Positions 1-10,530 of a stretch of 64,000 nt of DNA are shown in pieces; the stretch's first letter is position 1, and each line of letters starts with the position of its first letter. A program made the position numbers and the translations under genes. The notes under the pieces were generated by a model, which was not told the origin of the DNA, searched no databases, and saw nothing but the letters and a program-made list of their open reading frames with translations. The stretch comes from Osmia lignaria lignaria (Eukaryota; Arthropoda; Insecta; Hymenoptera; Megachilidae). The stretch covers positions 9,052,001-9,116,000 of the forward strand of contig NW_027478168.1 of NCBI RefSeq assembly GCF_051020975.1. Direction: 5' to 3'.

Positions 1-229
1 TGGCATTTCCAGCTCGCAATAGTGCAGAGTTATCGCAAAGAAAGGAGCCACGGTGTTTCTGTATCTCTATTATGTTGGTGCGGCTTCGGAACTTTTAAAT
101 ATCTTGATATATCTCGAGAACTACGCATCTGATCAAAAAATATCATAGAACATAAAATGTAGGAAATTTAATTCTCTACAAAAAAGGTCTCTTAACATTT
201 TGCCATAGCTCGCTTCGTTTCCGAGATAT
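1..229 (+). repeat. Partial monomer m0, cut by the window edge
   Basis: This is the last 229 bp of a 322-bp monomer. It shares the CATTTCCAG, TTATCGCAAAG and AAAGGAGCC variants with m9 (2806-3127), so it is the counterpart of that monomer. Its 3' part carries private changes (AAAATGTAGG and GGAAATTTAA near 155-172). The array therefore continues to the left of the window. Confidence 0.95.
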
Positions 230-1422
230 TTGCAGATTTATCTCAAGGGAAGGGGCCTGACGGACATATTTCGAGATATTTCTTCTTCTCGTTGTTCTTC
301 TTCTGCACAGCTAAGCTGTAAGTGGCATTTGCGGCTCGCGCTAGTGCAGAGTTATCTCAAAGAAAGGGGCCACGGTGTTTCTGTATCTCTATTATGTTGG
401 TGCGGCTTCGGAACTTTTAAATATCTTGATATATCTCGAGAACTACGCGCCTGATCAAAAAATATCATAGAACATAAAAAGTAGGAAACATAATTCTGTA
501 CAAAAAAGGTCTCTTAACATTTTGCCATAGCTCGCTTCGTTTCCGAGATATTTGCAGATTTATCTCAAGGGAAGGGGCCTGACGGACATATTTCGAGATA
601 TTTCTTCTTCTTGTTGTTCTTCTTCTGCACAGCTAAGCTGGAAGTGGCATTTGCGGCTCGCACTAGTGCACAGTTATCTCAAAGAAAGGGGCCACGGTGT
701 TTCTGTATCTCTATTATGTTGGTGCGGCTTCGGAACTTTTAAATATCTCGATATATCTCGAAAACTACGCTTCTGATCAAAAAATATCATAGAACATAAA
801 TTGTAGGAAACAGAATTCTCTACAAAAAAGGTATCTTAACATTTTGCCATAGCTCGCTTCGTTTCCGAGATATTTGCAGATATATCTCAAGTGAAGGGGC
901 CTGACGGACATATTTCGAGATATTTCTTCTTCTTGTTGTTCTTCTTCTGCACAGCTAAGCTGGAAGTGGCATTTACAGCTCGCAATAGTGCAGAGTTATC
1001 TCAAAGAAAGGGGCCACGGTGTTTCTGTATCTCTATTATGTTGGTGCGGCTTCGGAACTTTTAAATATCTTGATATATCTCGAGAACTACGCATCTGATC
1101 AAAAAATATCATAGAACATAAAAAGTAGGAAACTTAATTCTCTACAAAAAAGGTCTCTTAACATTTTGCCATAGCTCGCTTCGATTCCGAGATATTTGCA
1201 GATTTATCTCAAGGGAAGGGGCCTCACGGACATATTTCGAGATATTTCTTCTTCTTGTTGTTCTTCTTCTGCACAGCTAAGCTGGAAGAGGCATTTGCAG
1301 CTCGCAATAGTGCTGAGATATCTCAAAGAAAGGGGCCACGGTGTTTCTGTATCTCTATTATGTTGGTGCGGCTTCGGAACTTTTAAATATCTTGATATAT
1401 CTCGAGAACTACGCATCTGATC

Positions 1423-1473
1423 AAAAAATATCATAGAACATAAAAAGTAGGAAACTTAATTCTCTACAAAAAA
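1423..1473 (+). other. A-tract cluster at the monomer 3' end (shown in m4)
   Basis: Runs of A occur at 1423-1428 (A6), 1442-1446 (A5) and 1468-1473 (A6). Most monomers with the AAAAAGTAGG 3' haplotype have the same three runs, while the AAATTGTAGG haplotype loses the middle one. Spacings of about 19 and 26 bp are only roughly in helical phase, so intrinsic bending is possible but not assured. Confidence 0.45.
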
Positions 1474-1519
1474 GGTCTCTTAACATTTTGCCATAGCTCG
1501 CTTCGTTTCCGAGATATTT

Positions 1520-1545
1520 GCAGATTTATCTCAAGGGAAGGGGCC
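1520..1545 (+). repeat. Internal duplication, copy 1, in the reference monomer
   Basis: These 26 bases match 1634-1659 at 23 of 26 positions with an offset of 114 bp. The shared core is GCAGA, TTATCTCAA and AAGGGGCC. Upstream, both copies are preceded by GCTCGC (1496-1501 here, 1622-1627 in the other copy); this copy has 12 extra bases in between, including the CGAGATAT box. The pair suggests that the 322-bp monomer arose in part by duplication of a shorter element. Every monomer I examined has the same pair. Confidence 0.8.
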
Positions 1546-1566
1546 TGACGGACATATTTCGAGATA

Positions 1567-1592
1567 TTTCTTCTTCTTGTTGTTCTTCTTCT
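1567..1592 (+). repeat. TTC-rich pyrimidine tract in the reference monomer
   Basis: This 26-base tract is all pyrimidine except for G at 1579 and 1582, and is made of TTC/TTG triplets. It is the only place where monomer length varies: one TTC is missing in the 319-bp monomers, and one base is gained in the 323-bp monomers, where TTCTTCTTCTGC becomes TTCTTCAATCTGC. Replication slippage is the likely cause of the 3-bp change. Confidence 0.85.
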
Positions 1593-1633
1593 GCACAGCT
1601 AAGCTGGAAGTGGCATTTGCGGCTCGCACTAGT

Positions 1634-1659
1634 GCAGAGTTATCTCAAAGAAAGGGGCC
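1634..1659 (+). repeat. Internal duplication, copy 2, in the reference monomer
   Basis: This is the partner of 1520-1545, with three mismatches. It follows the most variable segment of the monomer and precedes the most conserved one. In several variants the TTATCTC here becomes ATATCTC (m4, m6, m8, m11, m14, m18), TTATCGC (m9 and region F) or TTTTCTC (region F), so it is one of the best places to type monomers. Confidence 0.8.
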
Positions 1660-1839
1660 ACGGTGTTTCTGTATCTCTATTATGTTGGTGCGGCTTCGGA
1701 ACTTTTAAATATCTCGATATATCTCGAAAACTACGCTTCTGATCAAAAAATATCATAGAACATAAATTGTAGGAAACTTAATTCTCTGCAAATAAGGTCT
1801 CTTAACATTTTGCCATAGCTCGCTTCGTTTCCGAGATAT

Positions 1840-4415
1840 TTGCAGATGTATCTCAAGGGAAGGGGCCTGACGGACATATTTCGAGATATTTCTTCTTCTT
1901 GTTGTTCTTCTTCTGCGCAGCTAAGCTGGAAGTGGCATTTGCAGCTCGCAATAGTGCAGAGATATCTCAAAGAAAGGGGCCACGCTGTTTCTGTATCTCT
2001 ATTATGTTGGTGCGGCTTCGGAACTTTTAAATATCTTGATATATCTCGAGAGCTACGCGTCTGATCAAAAAATATCATAGCACATAAAAAGTAGGAAACA
2101 TAATTCTCTACAAAAAAGGTCTCTTAACATTTTGCCATAGCTCGCTTCGTTTCCGAGATATTTGCAGATTTATCTCAAGGGAAGTCGCCTGACGGACATA
2201 TTTCGAGATATTTCTTCTTCTTGTTGTTCTTCTTCTGCACAGCTAAGCTGGAAGTGGCATTTGCGGCTCGATCTAGTGCAGAGTTATCTCAAAGAAAGGG
2301 GCCACGGTGTTTCTGTATCTCTATTATGTTGGTGCGGCTTCGGAACTTTTAAATATCTTGATATATCTCGAGAAATACGCATCTGATCAAAAAATATCAT
2401 AGAACATAAAAAGTAGGAAACATAATTCTGTACAAAAAAGGTCTCTTAACATTTTGCCATAGCTCTCTTCGTTTCCGAGATATTTGCAGATTTATCTCAA
2501 GGGAAGGGGCCTGACGGACATATTTCGAGATACTTCTTCTTCTTGTTGTTCTTCTTCTGCACAGCTAAGCTGGAAGTGGCATTTGCAGCTCGCAATAGTG
2601 CAGAGATATCTCAAAGAAAGGCGCCACGGTGTTTCTGTATCTCTATTATGTTGGTGCGGCTTCGGAACTTTTAAATATCTTGATATATCTCGAGAACTAC
2701 GCATCTGATCAAAAAATACCATAGAACATAAAAAGTAGGAAACTTAATTCTCTACAAAAAAGGTCGCTTAACATTTTGCCATAGCTCGCTTCGTTTCCGA
2801 GATATTTGCATATTTATCTCAAGGGAAGGGGCCTGACGGACATATTTCGAGATATTTCTTCTTCTTGTTGTTCTTCTTCTGCACAGCTAAACTGGAAGTG
2901 GCATTTCCAGCTCGCAATAGTGCAGAGTTATCGCAAAGAAAGGAGCCACGGTGTTTCTGTATCTCTATTATGTTGGTGCGGCTTCGGAACTTTTAAATAT
3001 CTTGATATATCTCGAGAACTACGCATCTGATCAAAAAATATCATAGAACATAAAAGGTAGGAAACTTAATTCTCTACAAAAAAGGTCTCTTAACATTTTG
3101 CCATAGCTCGCTTCGTTTCCGAGATATTTGCAGATTTATCTCAAGGGAAGGGGCCTGACGGACATATTTCGAGATATTTCTTCTTCTCGTTGTTCTTCTT
3201 CTGCACAGCTAAGCTGTAAGTGGCATTTGCGGCTCGCGCTAGTGCAGAGTTATCTCAAAGAAAGGGGCCACGGTGTTTCTGTATCTCTATTATGTTGGTG
3301 CGGCTTCGGAACTTTTAAATATCTTGATATATCTCGAGAACTACGCATCTGATCAAAAAATATCATAGAACATAAAAGGTAGGAAACTTAATTCTCTACA
3401 AAAAAGGTCTCTTAACATTTTGCCATAGCTCGCTTCGATTCCGAGATATTTGCAGATTTATCTCAAGGGAAGGGGCCTCACGGACATATTTCGAGATATT
3501 TCTTCTTCTTGTTGTTCTTCTTCTGCACAGCTAAGCTGGAAGTGGCATTTGCAGCTCGCAATAGTGCAGAGATATCTCAAAGAAAGGGGCCACGGTGTTT
3601 CTGTATCTCTATTATGTTGGTGCGGCTTCGGAACTTTTAAATATCTTGATATATCTCGAGAACTACGCGTCTGATCAAAAAATATCATAGAACATAAAAA
3701 GTAGGAAACATAATTCTGTACAAAAAAGGTCTCTTAACATTTTGCCATAGCTCGCTTCGTTTCCGAGATATTTGCAGATTTATCTCAAGGGAAGGGGCCT
3801 GACGGACATATTTCGAGATATTTCTTCTTCTTGTTGTTCTTCTTCTGCACAGCTAAGCTGGAAGTGGCATTTGCGGCTCGCACTAGTGCACAGTTATCTC
3901 AAAGAAAGGGGCCACGGTGTTTCTGTATCTCTATTATGTTGGTGCGGCTTCGGAACTTTTAAATATCTCGATATATCTCGAAAACTACGCTTCTGATCAA
4001 AAAATATCATAGAACATAAATTGTAGGAAACACAATTCTCTACAAAAAAGGTATCTTAACATTTTGCCATAGCTCGCTTCGTTTCCGAGATATTTGCAGA
4101 TATATCTCAAGGGAAGGGGCCTGACGGACATATTTCGAGATATTTCTTCTTCTTGTTGTTCTTCTTCTGCACAGCTAAGCTGGAAGTGGCATTTACAGCT
4201 CGCAATAGTGCAGAGTTATCTCAAAGAAAGGGGCCACGGTGTTTCTGTATCTCTATTATGTTGGTGCGGCTTCGGAACTTTTAAATATCTTGATATATCT
4301 CGAAAACTACGCTTCTGATCAAAAAATATCATAGAACATAAATTGTAGGAAACTTAATTCTCTGCAAATAAGGTCTCTTAACATTTTGCCATAGCTCGCT
4401 TCGTTTCCGAGATAT
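1840..4415 (+). repeat. Region A, 8-monomer unit (m6-m13)
   Basis: The unit opens with a monomer carrying GCAGATGTATCTC, TCTGCGCAGC and CACGCTGTTTC, followed by one with GGGAAGTCGCC; the same pair reopens at 4416 and 5704. It also holds m9 and m10, counterparts of m0 and m1. Its last monomer, m13, is a chimera (see findings). Length is 8 x 322 bp. Confidence 0.85.
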
Positions 4416-5703
4416 TTGCAGATGTATCTCAAGGGAAGGGGCCTGACGGACATATTTCGAGATATTTCTTCTTCTTGTTGTTCTTCTTCTGCGCAGCTAA
4501 GCTGGAAGTGGCATTTGCAGCTCGCAATAGTGCAGAGATATCTCAAAGAAAGGGGCCACGCTGTTTCTGTATCTCTATTATGTTGGTGCGGCTTCGGAAC
4601 TTTTAAATATCTTGATATATCTCGAGAGCTACGCGTCTGATCAAAAAATATCATAGCACATAAAAAGTAGGAAACATAATTCTCTACAAAAAAGGTCTCT
4701 TAACATTTTGCCATAGCTCGCTTCGTTTCCGAGATATTTGCAGATTTATCTCAAGGGAAGTCGCCTGACGGACATATTTCGAGATATTTCTTCTTCTTGT
4801 TGTTCTTCTTCTGCACAGCTAAGCTGGAAGTGGCATTTGCGGCTCGCACTAGTGCAGAGTTATCTCAAAGAAAGGGGCCACGGTGTTTCTGTATCTCTAT
4901 TATGTTGGTGCGGCTTCGGAACTTTTAAATATCTCGATATATCTCGAAAACTACGCTTCTGATCAAAAAATATCATAGAACATAAATTGTAGGAAACAGA
5001 ATTCTCTACAAAAAAGGTATCTTAACATTTTGCCATAGCTCGCTTCGTTTCCGAGATATTTGCAGATATATCTCAAGGGAAGGGGCCTGACGGACATATT
5101 TCGAGATATTTCTTCTTCTTGTTGTTCTTCTTCTGCACAGCTAAGCTGGAAGTGGCATTTACAGCTCGCAATAGTGCAGAGTTATCTCAAAGAAAGGGGC
5201 CACGGTGTTTCTGTATCTCTATTATGTTGGTGCGGCTTCGGAACTTTTAAATATCTTGATATATCTCGAGAACTACGCATCTGATCAAAAAATATCATAG
5301 AAGATAAAAAGTAGGAAACTTAATTCTCTACAAAAAAGGTCTCTTAACATTTTGCCATAGCTCGCTTCGTTTCCGAGATATTTGCAGATTTATCTCAAGG
5401 GAAGGGGCCTGACGGACATATTTCGAGATATTTCTTCTTCTTGTTGTTCTTCTTCTGCACAGCTAAGCTGGAAGTGGCATTTGCGGCTCGCACTAGTGCA
5501 GAGTTATCTCAAAGAAAGGGGCCACGGTGTTTCTGTATCTCTATTATGTTGGTGCGGTTTCGCAACTTTTAAATATCTTGATATATCTCGAGAACTACGC
5601 ATCTGATCAAAAAATATCATAGAACATAAAAAGTAGGAAACTTAATTCTCTGCAAATAAGGTCTCTTAACATTTTGCCATAGCTCGCTTCGTTTCCGAGA
5701 TAT
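4416..5703 (+). repeat. Region A, 4-monomer unit (m14-m17)
   Basis: 1288 bp. m14 matches m6 and m18 in all the diagnostic variants (ATGTATCTC, GCGCAGC, CGCTGTTTC, GAGAGCTACGCGTC, CATAGCACAT). m15 fuses the GGGAAGTCGCC monomer to the 3' end of an m2-like monomer. m17 has a private GTGCGGTTTCGCAAC. Confidence 0.85.
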
Positions 5704-7310
5704 TTGCAGATGTATCTCAAGGGAAGGGGCCTGACGGACATATTTCGAGATATTTCTTCTTCTTGTTGTTCTTCTTCTGCGCAGCTAAGCTGGAAGTGGC
5801 ATTTGCAGCTCGCAATAGTGCAGAGATATCTCAAAGAAAGGGGCCACGCTGTTTCTGTATCTCTATTATGTTGGTGCGGCTTCGGAACTTTTAAATATCT
5901 TGATATATCTCGAGAGCTACGCGTCTGATCAAAAAATATCATAGCACATAAAAAGTAGGAAACATAATTCTCTACAAAAAAGGTCTCTTAACATTTTGCC
6001 ATAGCTCGCTTCGTTTCCGAGATATTTGCAGATTTATCTCAAGGGAAGTCGCCTGACGGACATATTTCGAGATATTTCTTCTTCTTGTTGTTCTTCTTCT
6101 GCACAGCTAAGCTGGAAGTGGCATTTGCGGCTCGCTCTAGTGCAGAGTTATCTCAAAGAAAGGGGCCACGGTGTTTCTGTATCTCTATTATGTTGGTGCG
6201 GCTTCGGAACTTTTAAATATCTTGATATATCTCGAGAACTACGCATCTGATCCAAAAATATCATAGAACGTAAATAGTAGGAAACTTAATTCTCTACAAA
6301 AAAGGTCTCTCAACATTTTGCCATAGCTCGCTTCGTTTCCGAGATATTTGCAGATTTATCTCAAGGGAAGGGGCCTGACGGACATATTTCGAGATATTTC
6401 TTCTTCTTGTTGTTCTTCTTCTGCACAGCTAAGCTGGAAGTGGCATTTGCAGCTCGCAATAGTGCAGAGTTATCTCAAAGAAAGGGGCCACGCTGTTTCT
6501 GTATCTCTATTATGTTGGTGCGGCTTCGGAACTTTTAAATATCTTGATATATCTCGAGAACTACGCATCTGATCCAAAAATATCATAGAACATAAATAGT
6601 AGGAAACTTAATTCTCTACAAAAAAGGTCTCTCAACATTTTGCCATAGCTCGCTTCGTTTCCGAGATATTTGCAGATTTATCTCAAGGGAAGGGGCCTGA
6701 CGGACATATTTCGAGATATTTCTTCTTCTTGTTGTTCTTCTTCTGCACAGCTAAGCTGGAAGTGGCATTTGCAGCTCGCAATAGTGCAGAGTTATCTCAA
6801 AGAATGGGGCCACGGTGTTTCTGTATCTCTATTATGTTGGTGCGGCTTCGGAACTTTTAAATATCTTGATATATCTCGAGAACTACGCATCTGATCAAAA
6901 AATATCATAGAACATAAAAAGTAGGAAACTTAATTGTCTACAAAAAAGGTCTCTCAACATTTTGCCATAGCTCGCTTCGTTTCCGAGATATTTGCAGATT
7001 TATCTCAAGGGAAGGGGCCTGACGGACATATTTCGAGATATTTCTTCTTCTTGTTGTTCTTCTGCACAGCTAAGCTGGAAGTGGCATTTGCAGCTCGCAA
7101 TAGTGCATAGTTATCTGAAAGAAAGGGGCCACGGTGTTTCTGTATCTCTATTATGTTGGTGCGGCTTCGGAACTTTTAAATATCTTGATATATCTCGAGA
7201 ACTACGCATCTAATCAAAAAATATCATAGAACATAAAAAGTAGGAAACTTAATTCTCTACAAAAAAGGTCTCTTAACATTTTGCCATAGCTCGCTTCGTT
7301 TCCGAGATAT
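5704..7310 (+). repeat. Region A, 5-monomer unit (m18-m22)
   Basis: 1607 bp, four monomers of 322 bp and one of 319 bp. m19 and m20 have CTGATCCAAAAATATC, AAATAGTAGG and GGTCTCTCAAC, and m22 is a 319-bp monomer. The order from m19 to m23 closely matches the series at 25343-26305, on the far side of region B. Confidence 0.85.
6992..7310 (+). repeat. 319-bp monomer m22 (one TTC deleted)
   Basis: The pyrimidine tract reads TTGTTGTTCTTCTGCAC, one TTC short. Linked variants are GTGCATAGTTATCTGAAAG and CGCATCTAATC, the last of which destroys the TGATCA site. This is the first of seven copies of one haplotype. Confidence 0.95.
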
Positions 7311-10300
7311 TTGCAGATTTATCTCAAGGGAAGGGGCCTGACGGACATATTTCGAGATATTTCTTCTTCTTGTTGTTCTTCTTCTGCACAGCTAAGCTGG
7401 AAGTGGCATTTGCGGCTCGCACTAGTGCAGAGTTATCTCAAAGAAAGGGGCCACGGTGTTTCTGTATCTCTATTATGTTGGTGCGGCTTCGGAACTTTTA
7501 AATATCTCGATATATCTCGAAAACTACGCTTCTGATCAAAAGATATCATAGAACATAAATTGTAGGAAACATAATTCTCTACAAAAAAGGTCTCTTAACA
7601 TTTTGCCATAGCTCGCTTCGTTTCCGAGATATTTGCAGATATATCTCAAGGGAAGGGGCCTGACGGACATATTTCGAGATATTTCTTCTTCTTGTTGTTC
7701 TTCTTCTGCACAGCTAAGCTGGAAGTGGCATTTGCGGCTCGCACTAGTGCAGAGTTATCTCAAAGAAAGGGGCCACGGTGTTTCTATATCTCTATTATGT
7801 TGGTGCGGCTTCGGAACTTTTAAATATCTCGATATATCTCGAAAACTACGCTTCTGATCAAAAAATATCATAGAACATAAATTGTAGGAAACATAATTCT
7901 CTACAAAAAAGGTCTCTTAACATTTTGCCATAGCTAGCTTCGTTTCCGAGATATTTGCAGATATATCTCAAGGGAAGGGGCCTGACGGACATATTTCGAG
8001 ATATTTCTTCTTCTTGTTGTTCTTCTTCTGCACAGCTAAGCTGGAAGTGGCATTTACAGCTCGCAATAGTGCAGAGTTATCTCAAAGAAAGGGGCCACGG
8101 TGTTTCTGTATCTCTATTATGTTGGTGCGGCTTCGGAACTTTTAAATATCTTGATATATCTCGAGAACTACGCATCTGATCAAAAAATATCATAGAACAT
8201 AAAAAGTAGGAAGCTTAATTCTCTACAAAAAAGGTCTCTTAACAATTGGCCATACCTCGCTTCGTTTCCGAGATATTTGCAGATTTATCTCAAGGGAAGG
8301 GGCCTGACGGACATATTTCGAGATATTTCTTCTTCTTGTTGTTCTTCTTCTGCACAGCTAAGCTGGAAGTGGCATTTGCGGCTCGCACTAGTGCAGAGTT
8401 ATCTCAAAGAAAGGGGCCACGGTGTTTCTGTATCCCTATTATGTTGGTGCGGTTTCGGAACTTTTAAATATCTCGATATATCTCGAGAACTACGCTTCTG
8501 ATCAAAAAATATCGTAGAACATAAATTGTAGGAAACTTAATTCTCTACAAAAAAGGTCTCTTAACAATTGGCCATAGCTCGCTTCGTTTCCGAGATATTT
8601 GCAGATTTATCTCAAGGGAAGGGGCCTGACGGACATATTTCGAGATATTTCTTCTTCTTGTTGTTCTTCTTCTGCACAGCTAAGCTGGAAGTGGCATTTA
8701 CAGCTCGCAATACTGCAGAGTTATCTCAAAGAAAGGGGCCACGGTGTTTCTGTATCCCTATTATGTTGGTGCGGCTTCGGAACTTTTAAATATCTCGATA
8801 TATCTCGAGAACTACGCATCTGATCAAAAAATATCATAGAACATAAAAAGTAGGAAGCTTAATTCTCTACAAAAAAGGTCTCTTAACAATTGGCCATAGC
8901 TCGCTTCGTTTCCGAGATATTTGCAGATTTATCTCAAGGGAAGGGGCCTGACGGACATATTTCGAGATATTTCTTCTTCTTGTTGTTCTTCTTCTGCACA
9001 GCTAAGCTGGAAGTGGCATTTACAGCTCGCAATACTGCAGAGTTATCTCAAAGAAAGGGGCCACGGTGTTTCTGTATCCCTATTATGTTGGTGCGGCTTC
9101 GGAACTTTTAAATATCTCGATATATCTCGAGAACTACGCATCTGATCAAAAAATATCATAGAACATAAAAAGTAGGAAGCTTAATTCTCTACAAAAAAGG
9201 TCTCTTAACAATTGGCCATACCTCGCTTCGTTTCCGAGATATTTGCAGATTTATCTCAAGGGAAGGGGCCTGACGGACATATTTCGAGATATTTCTTCTT
9301 CTTGTTGTTCTTCTTCTGCACAGCTAAGCTGGAAGTGGCATTTACAGCTCGCAATACTGCAGAGTTATCTCAAAGAAAGGGGCCACGGTGTTTCTGTATC
9401 CCTATTATGTTGGTGCGGCTTCGGAACTTTTAAATATCTCGATATATCTCGAAAACTACGCTTCTGATCAAAAAATATCATAGAACATAAAAAGTAGGAA
9501 ACTTAATTCTCTACAAAAAAGGTCTCTTAACATTTTACCATAGCTCGCTTCGTTTCCGAGATATTTGCAGATTTATCTCAAGGGAAGGGGCCTGACGGAC
9601 ATATTTCGAGATATTTCTTCTTCTTGTTGTTCTTCTTCTGCACAGCTAAGCTGGAAGTGGCATTTGCGGCTCGCACTAGTGCAGAGTTATCTCAGAGAAA
9701 GGGGCCACGGTGTTTCTGTATCTCTATTATGTTGGTGCGGCTTCGGAACTTTTAAATATCTCGATATATCTCGAAAACTACGCTTCTGATCAAAAAATAT
9801 CATAGAACATAAATTGTAGGAAACATAATTCTCTACAAAAAAGGTCTCTTAACATTTTGCCATAGCTCGCTTCGTTTCCGAGATATTTGCAGATTTATCT
9901 CAAGGGAAGGGGCCTGACGGACATATTTCGAGATATTTCTTCTTCTTGTTGTTCTTCTTCTGCACAGCTAAACTGGAAGTGGCATTTCCAGCTCGCAATA
10001 GTGCAGAGTTATCTCAAAGAGAGGGGCCACGGTGTTTCTGTATCTCTATTATGTTGGTGCGGCTTCGGAACTTTTAAATATCTTGATATATCTCGAGAAC
10101 TACGCATCTGATCAAAAAATATCATAGAACATAAAAAGTAGGAAACTTAATTCTCTACAAAAAAGGTCTCTCAACATTTTGCCATAGCTCGCTTCGTTTC
10201 CGAGATATTTGCAGATTTATCTCAAGGGAAGGGGCCTGACGGACATATTTCGAGACATTTCTTCTTCTTGTTGTTCTTCTTCTGCACAGCTAAGCTGGAA

Positions 10301-10530
10301 GTGGCATTTGCGGCTCGCACTAGTGCAGAATTATCTCAAAGAAAGGGGCCACGGTGTTTCTGTATCTCTATTATGTTGGTGCGGCTTCGGAACTTTTAAA
10401 TATCTCGATATATCTCGAAAACTACGCTTCTGATCAAAAAATATCATAGAACATAAATTGTAGGAAACATAATTCTCTACAAAAAAGGTCTCTTAACATT
10501 TTGCCATAGCTCGCATCGTTTCCGAGATAT
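7311..10530 (+). repeat. Region B HOR copy 1, full 10-mer (m23-m32)
   Basis: 3220 bp. Order of types: (1) R-type with CAAAAGATATC; (2) TTTCTATATCTC; (3) GCTAGC upstream with CATTTACAG and GGAAGCTTAA; (4) CAATTGGCCATACC upstream with GCGGTTTCGG; (5)-(7) three monomers with CAATTGGCCATA upstream and ATACTGCAG, the last with the CGAAAACTACGCTTC end; (8) TCTCAGAGAAAGG; (9) AAACTGG with CATTTCCAG and AAAGAGAGG; (10) CGAGACATTTC with GCAGAATTATC. The later copies use the same order with losses. Confidence 0.9.

Larger units (their letters stand above)
1505..1731. repeat. Inverted CGAGATAT / ATATCTCG boxes in the reference monomer
   Basis: GTTTCCGAGATAT at 1505-1517 and ATATCTCGAAAAC at 1719-1731 are reverse complements with one mismatch in 13. 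The 10-mer CGAGATATTT occurs at 1510-1519 and 1560-1569, and its exact reverse complement AAATATCTCG at 1707-1716. The two ATATCTCG boxes at 1709-1716 and 1719-1726 are spaced 10 bp apart, about one helical turn. The layout recurs in each monomer, although in many the first ATATCTCG reads ATATCTTG and the second arm reads CTCGAGAAC. It could be a protein-binding dyad or cruciform arm, or simply a relic of how the monomer formed. Confidence 0.7.
230..1839 (+). repeat. Region A, monomers m1-m5
   Basis: Five 322-bp monomers. m1 has GTAAGTGGC and an m11-like 3' end (CATAATTCTGTAC). m2 and m3 share GGTATCTTAAC at their boundary, as do m12/m13 and m15/m16. m3 (from 874) carries AAGTGAAGG, and m4 has GATTCCGAG with CCTCACGG as in m11. 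m5 ends with TCTCTGCAAATAAGG, which always precedes the ATGTATCTC monomer that opens the next three units. Confidence 0.9.
1518..1839 (+). repeat. Reference satellite monomer m5 (322 bp)
   Basis: I use this monomer to describe the internal layout. In order it has TTGCAG with TTATCTCAAGGGAAGGGGCC (first copy of an internal duplication), a CGAGATATTT box at 1560-1569, a TTC-rich tract at 1567-1592, and the variable GC(A/G)GCTCGC segment near 1619-1634. The second copy of the internal duplication follows at 1634-1659, then a highly conserved block (TGTATCTCTATTATGTTGG, GTGCGGCTTCGGAACTT), two ATATCTCG boxes at 1709-1726, a BclI-type TGATCA site and the A-rich 3' end. It is the R-type (GCGGCTCGCACTAGTGC) with the A/T 3' haplotype (CTCGAAAACTACGCTTC, AAATTGTAGG). 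Confidence 0.95.

Noticed and set aside
230..454. 74-codon plus-strand open frames, one in almost every monomer
   Set aside because: They start at TTG, recur only because the DNA recurs every 322 bp, have no recognisable domain, and are broken in some monomers. They fit a satellite by-product better than a gene family, so none is listed as a coding sequence.
1204..1434. Minus-strand open frames of 76 codons in monomers with GATATCTC or TTTTCTC
   Set aside because: The same cause as above: a single base change removes a stop codon. They are not conserved in neighbouring monomers.
1501..1520. CENP-B box-like sequence at CTTCGTTTCCGAGATAT
   Set aside because: It starts with TTCG but lacks the A and the CGGG required by the box pattern.
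1707..1726. TATA-like promoter at TTTTAAATATC / GATATATC
   Set aside because: AT-rich motifs are expected by chance in such sequence, and no linked initiator, gene or transcript evidence is present.
1743..2078. Minus-strand open frames of 111 codons (also 4319-4654 and 5607-5942)
   Set aside because: They exist only where ATATCTC and GTATCTC variants remove TAA stops that are present in most other monomers, and run across a monomer border. There is no family resemblance or sign of constraint.
8246..8467. 73-codon frames starting at TTGGCC in region B
   Set aside because: They are opened by the CAATTGG variant in a second reading frame and overlap the other open frame; the phenylalanine-rich stretch is just the TTC tract.
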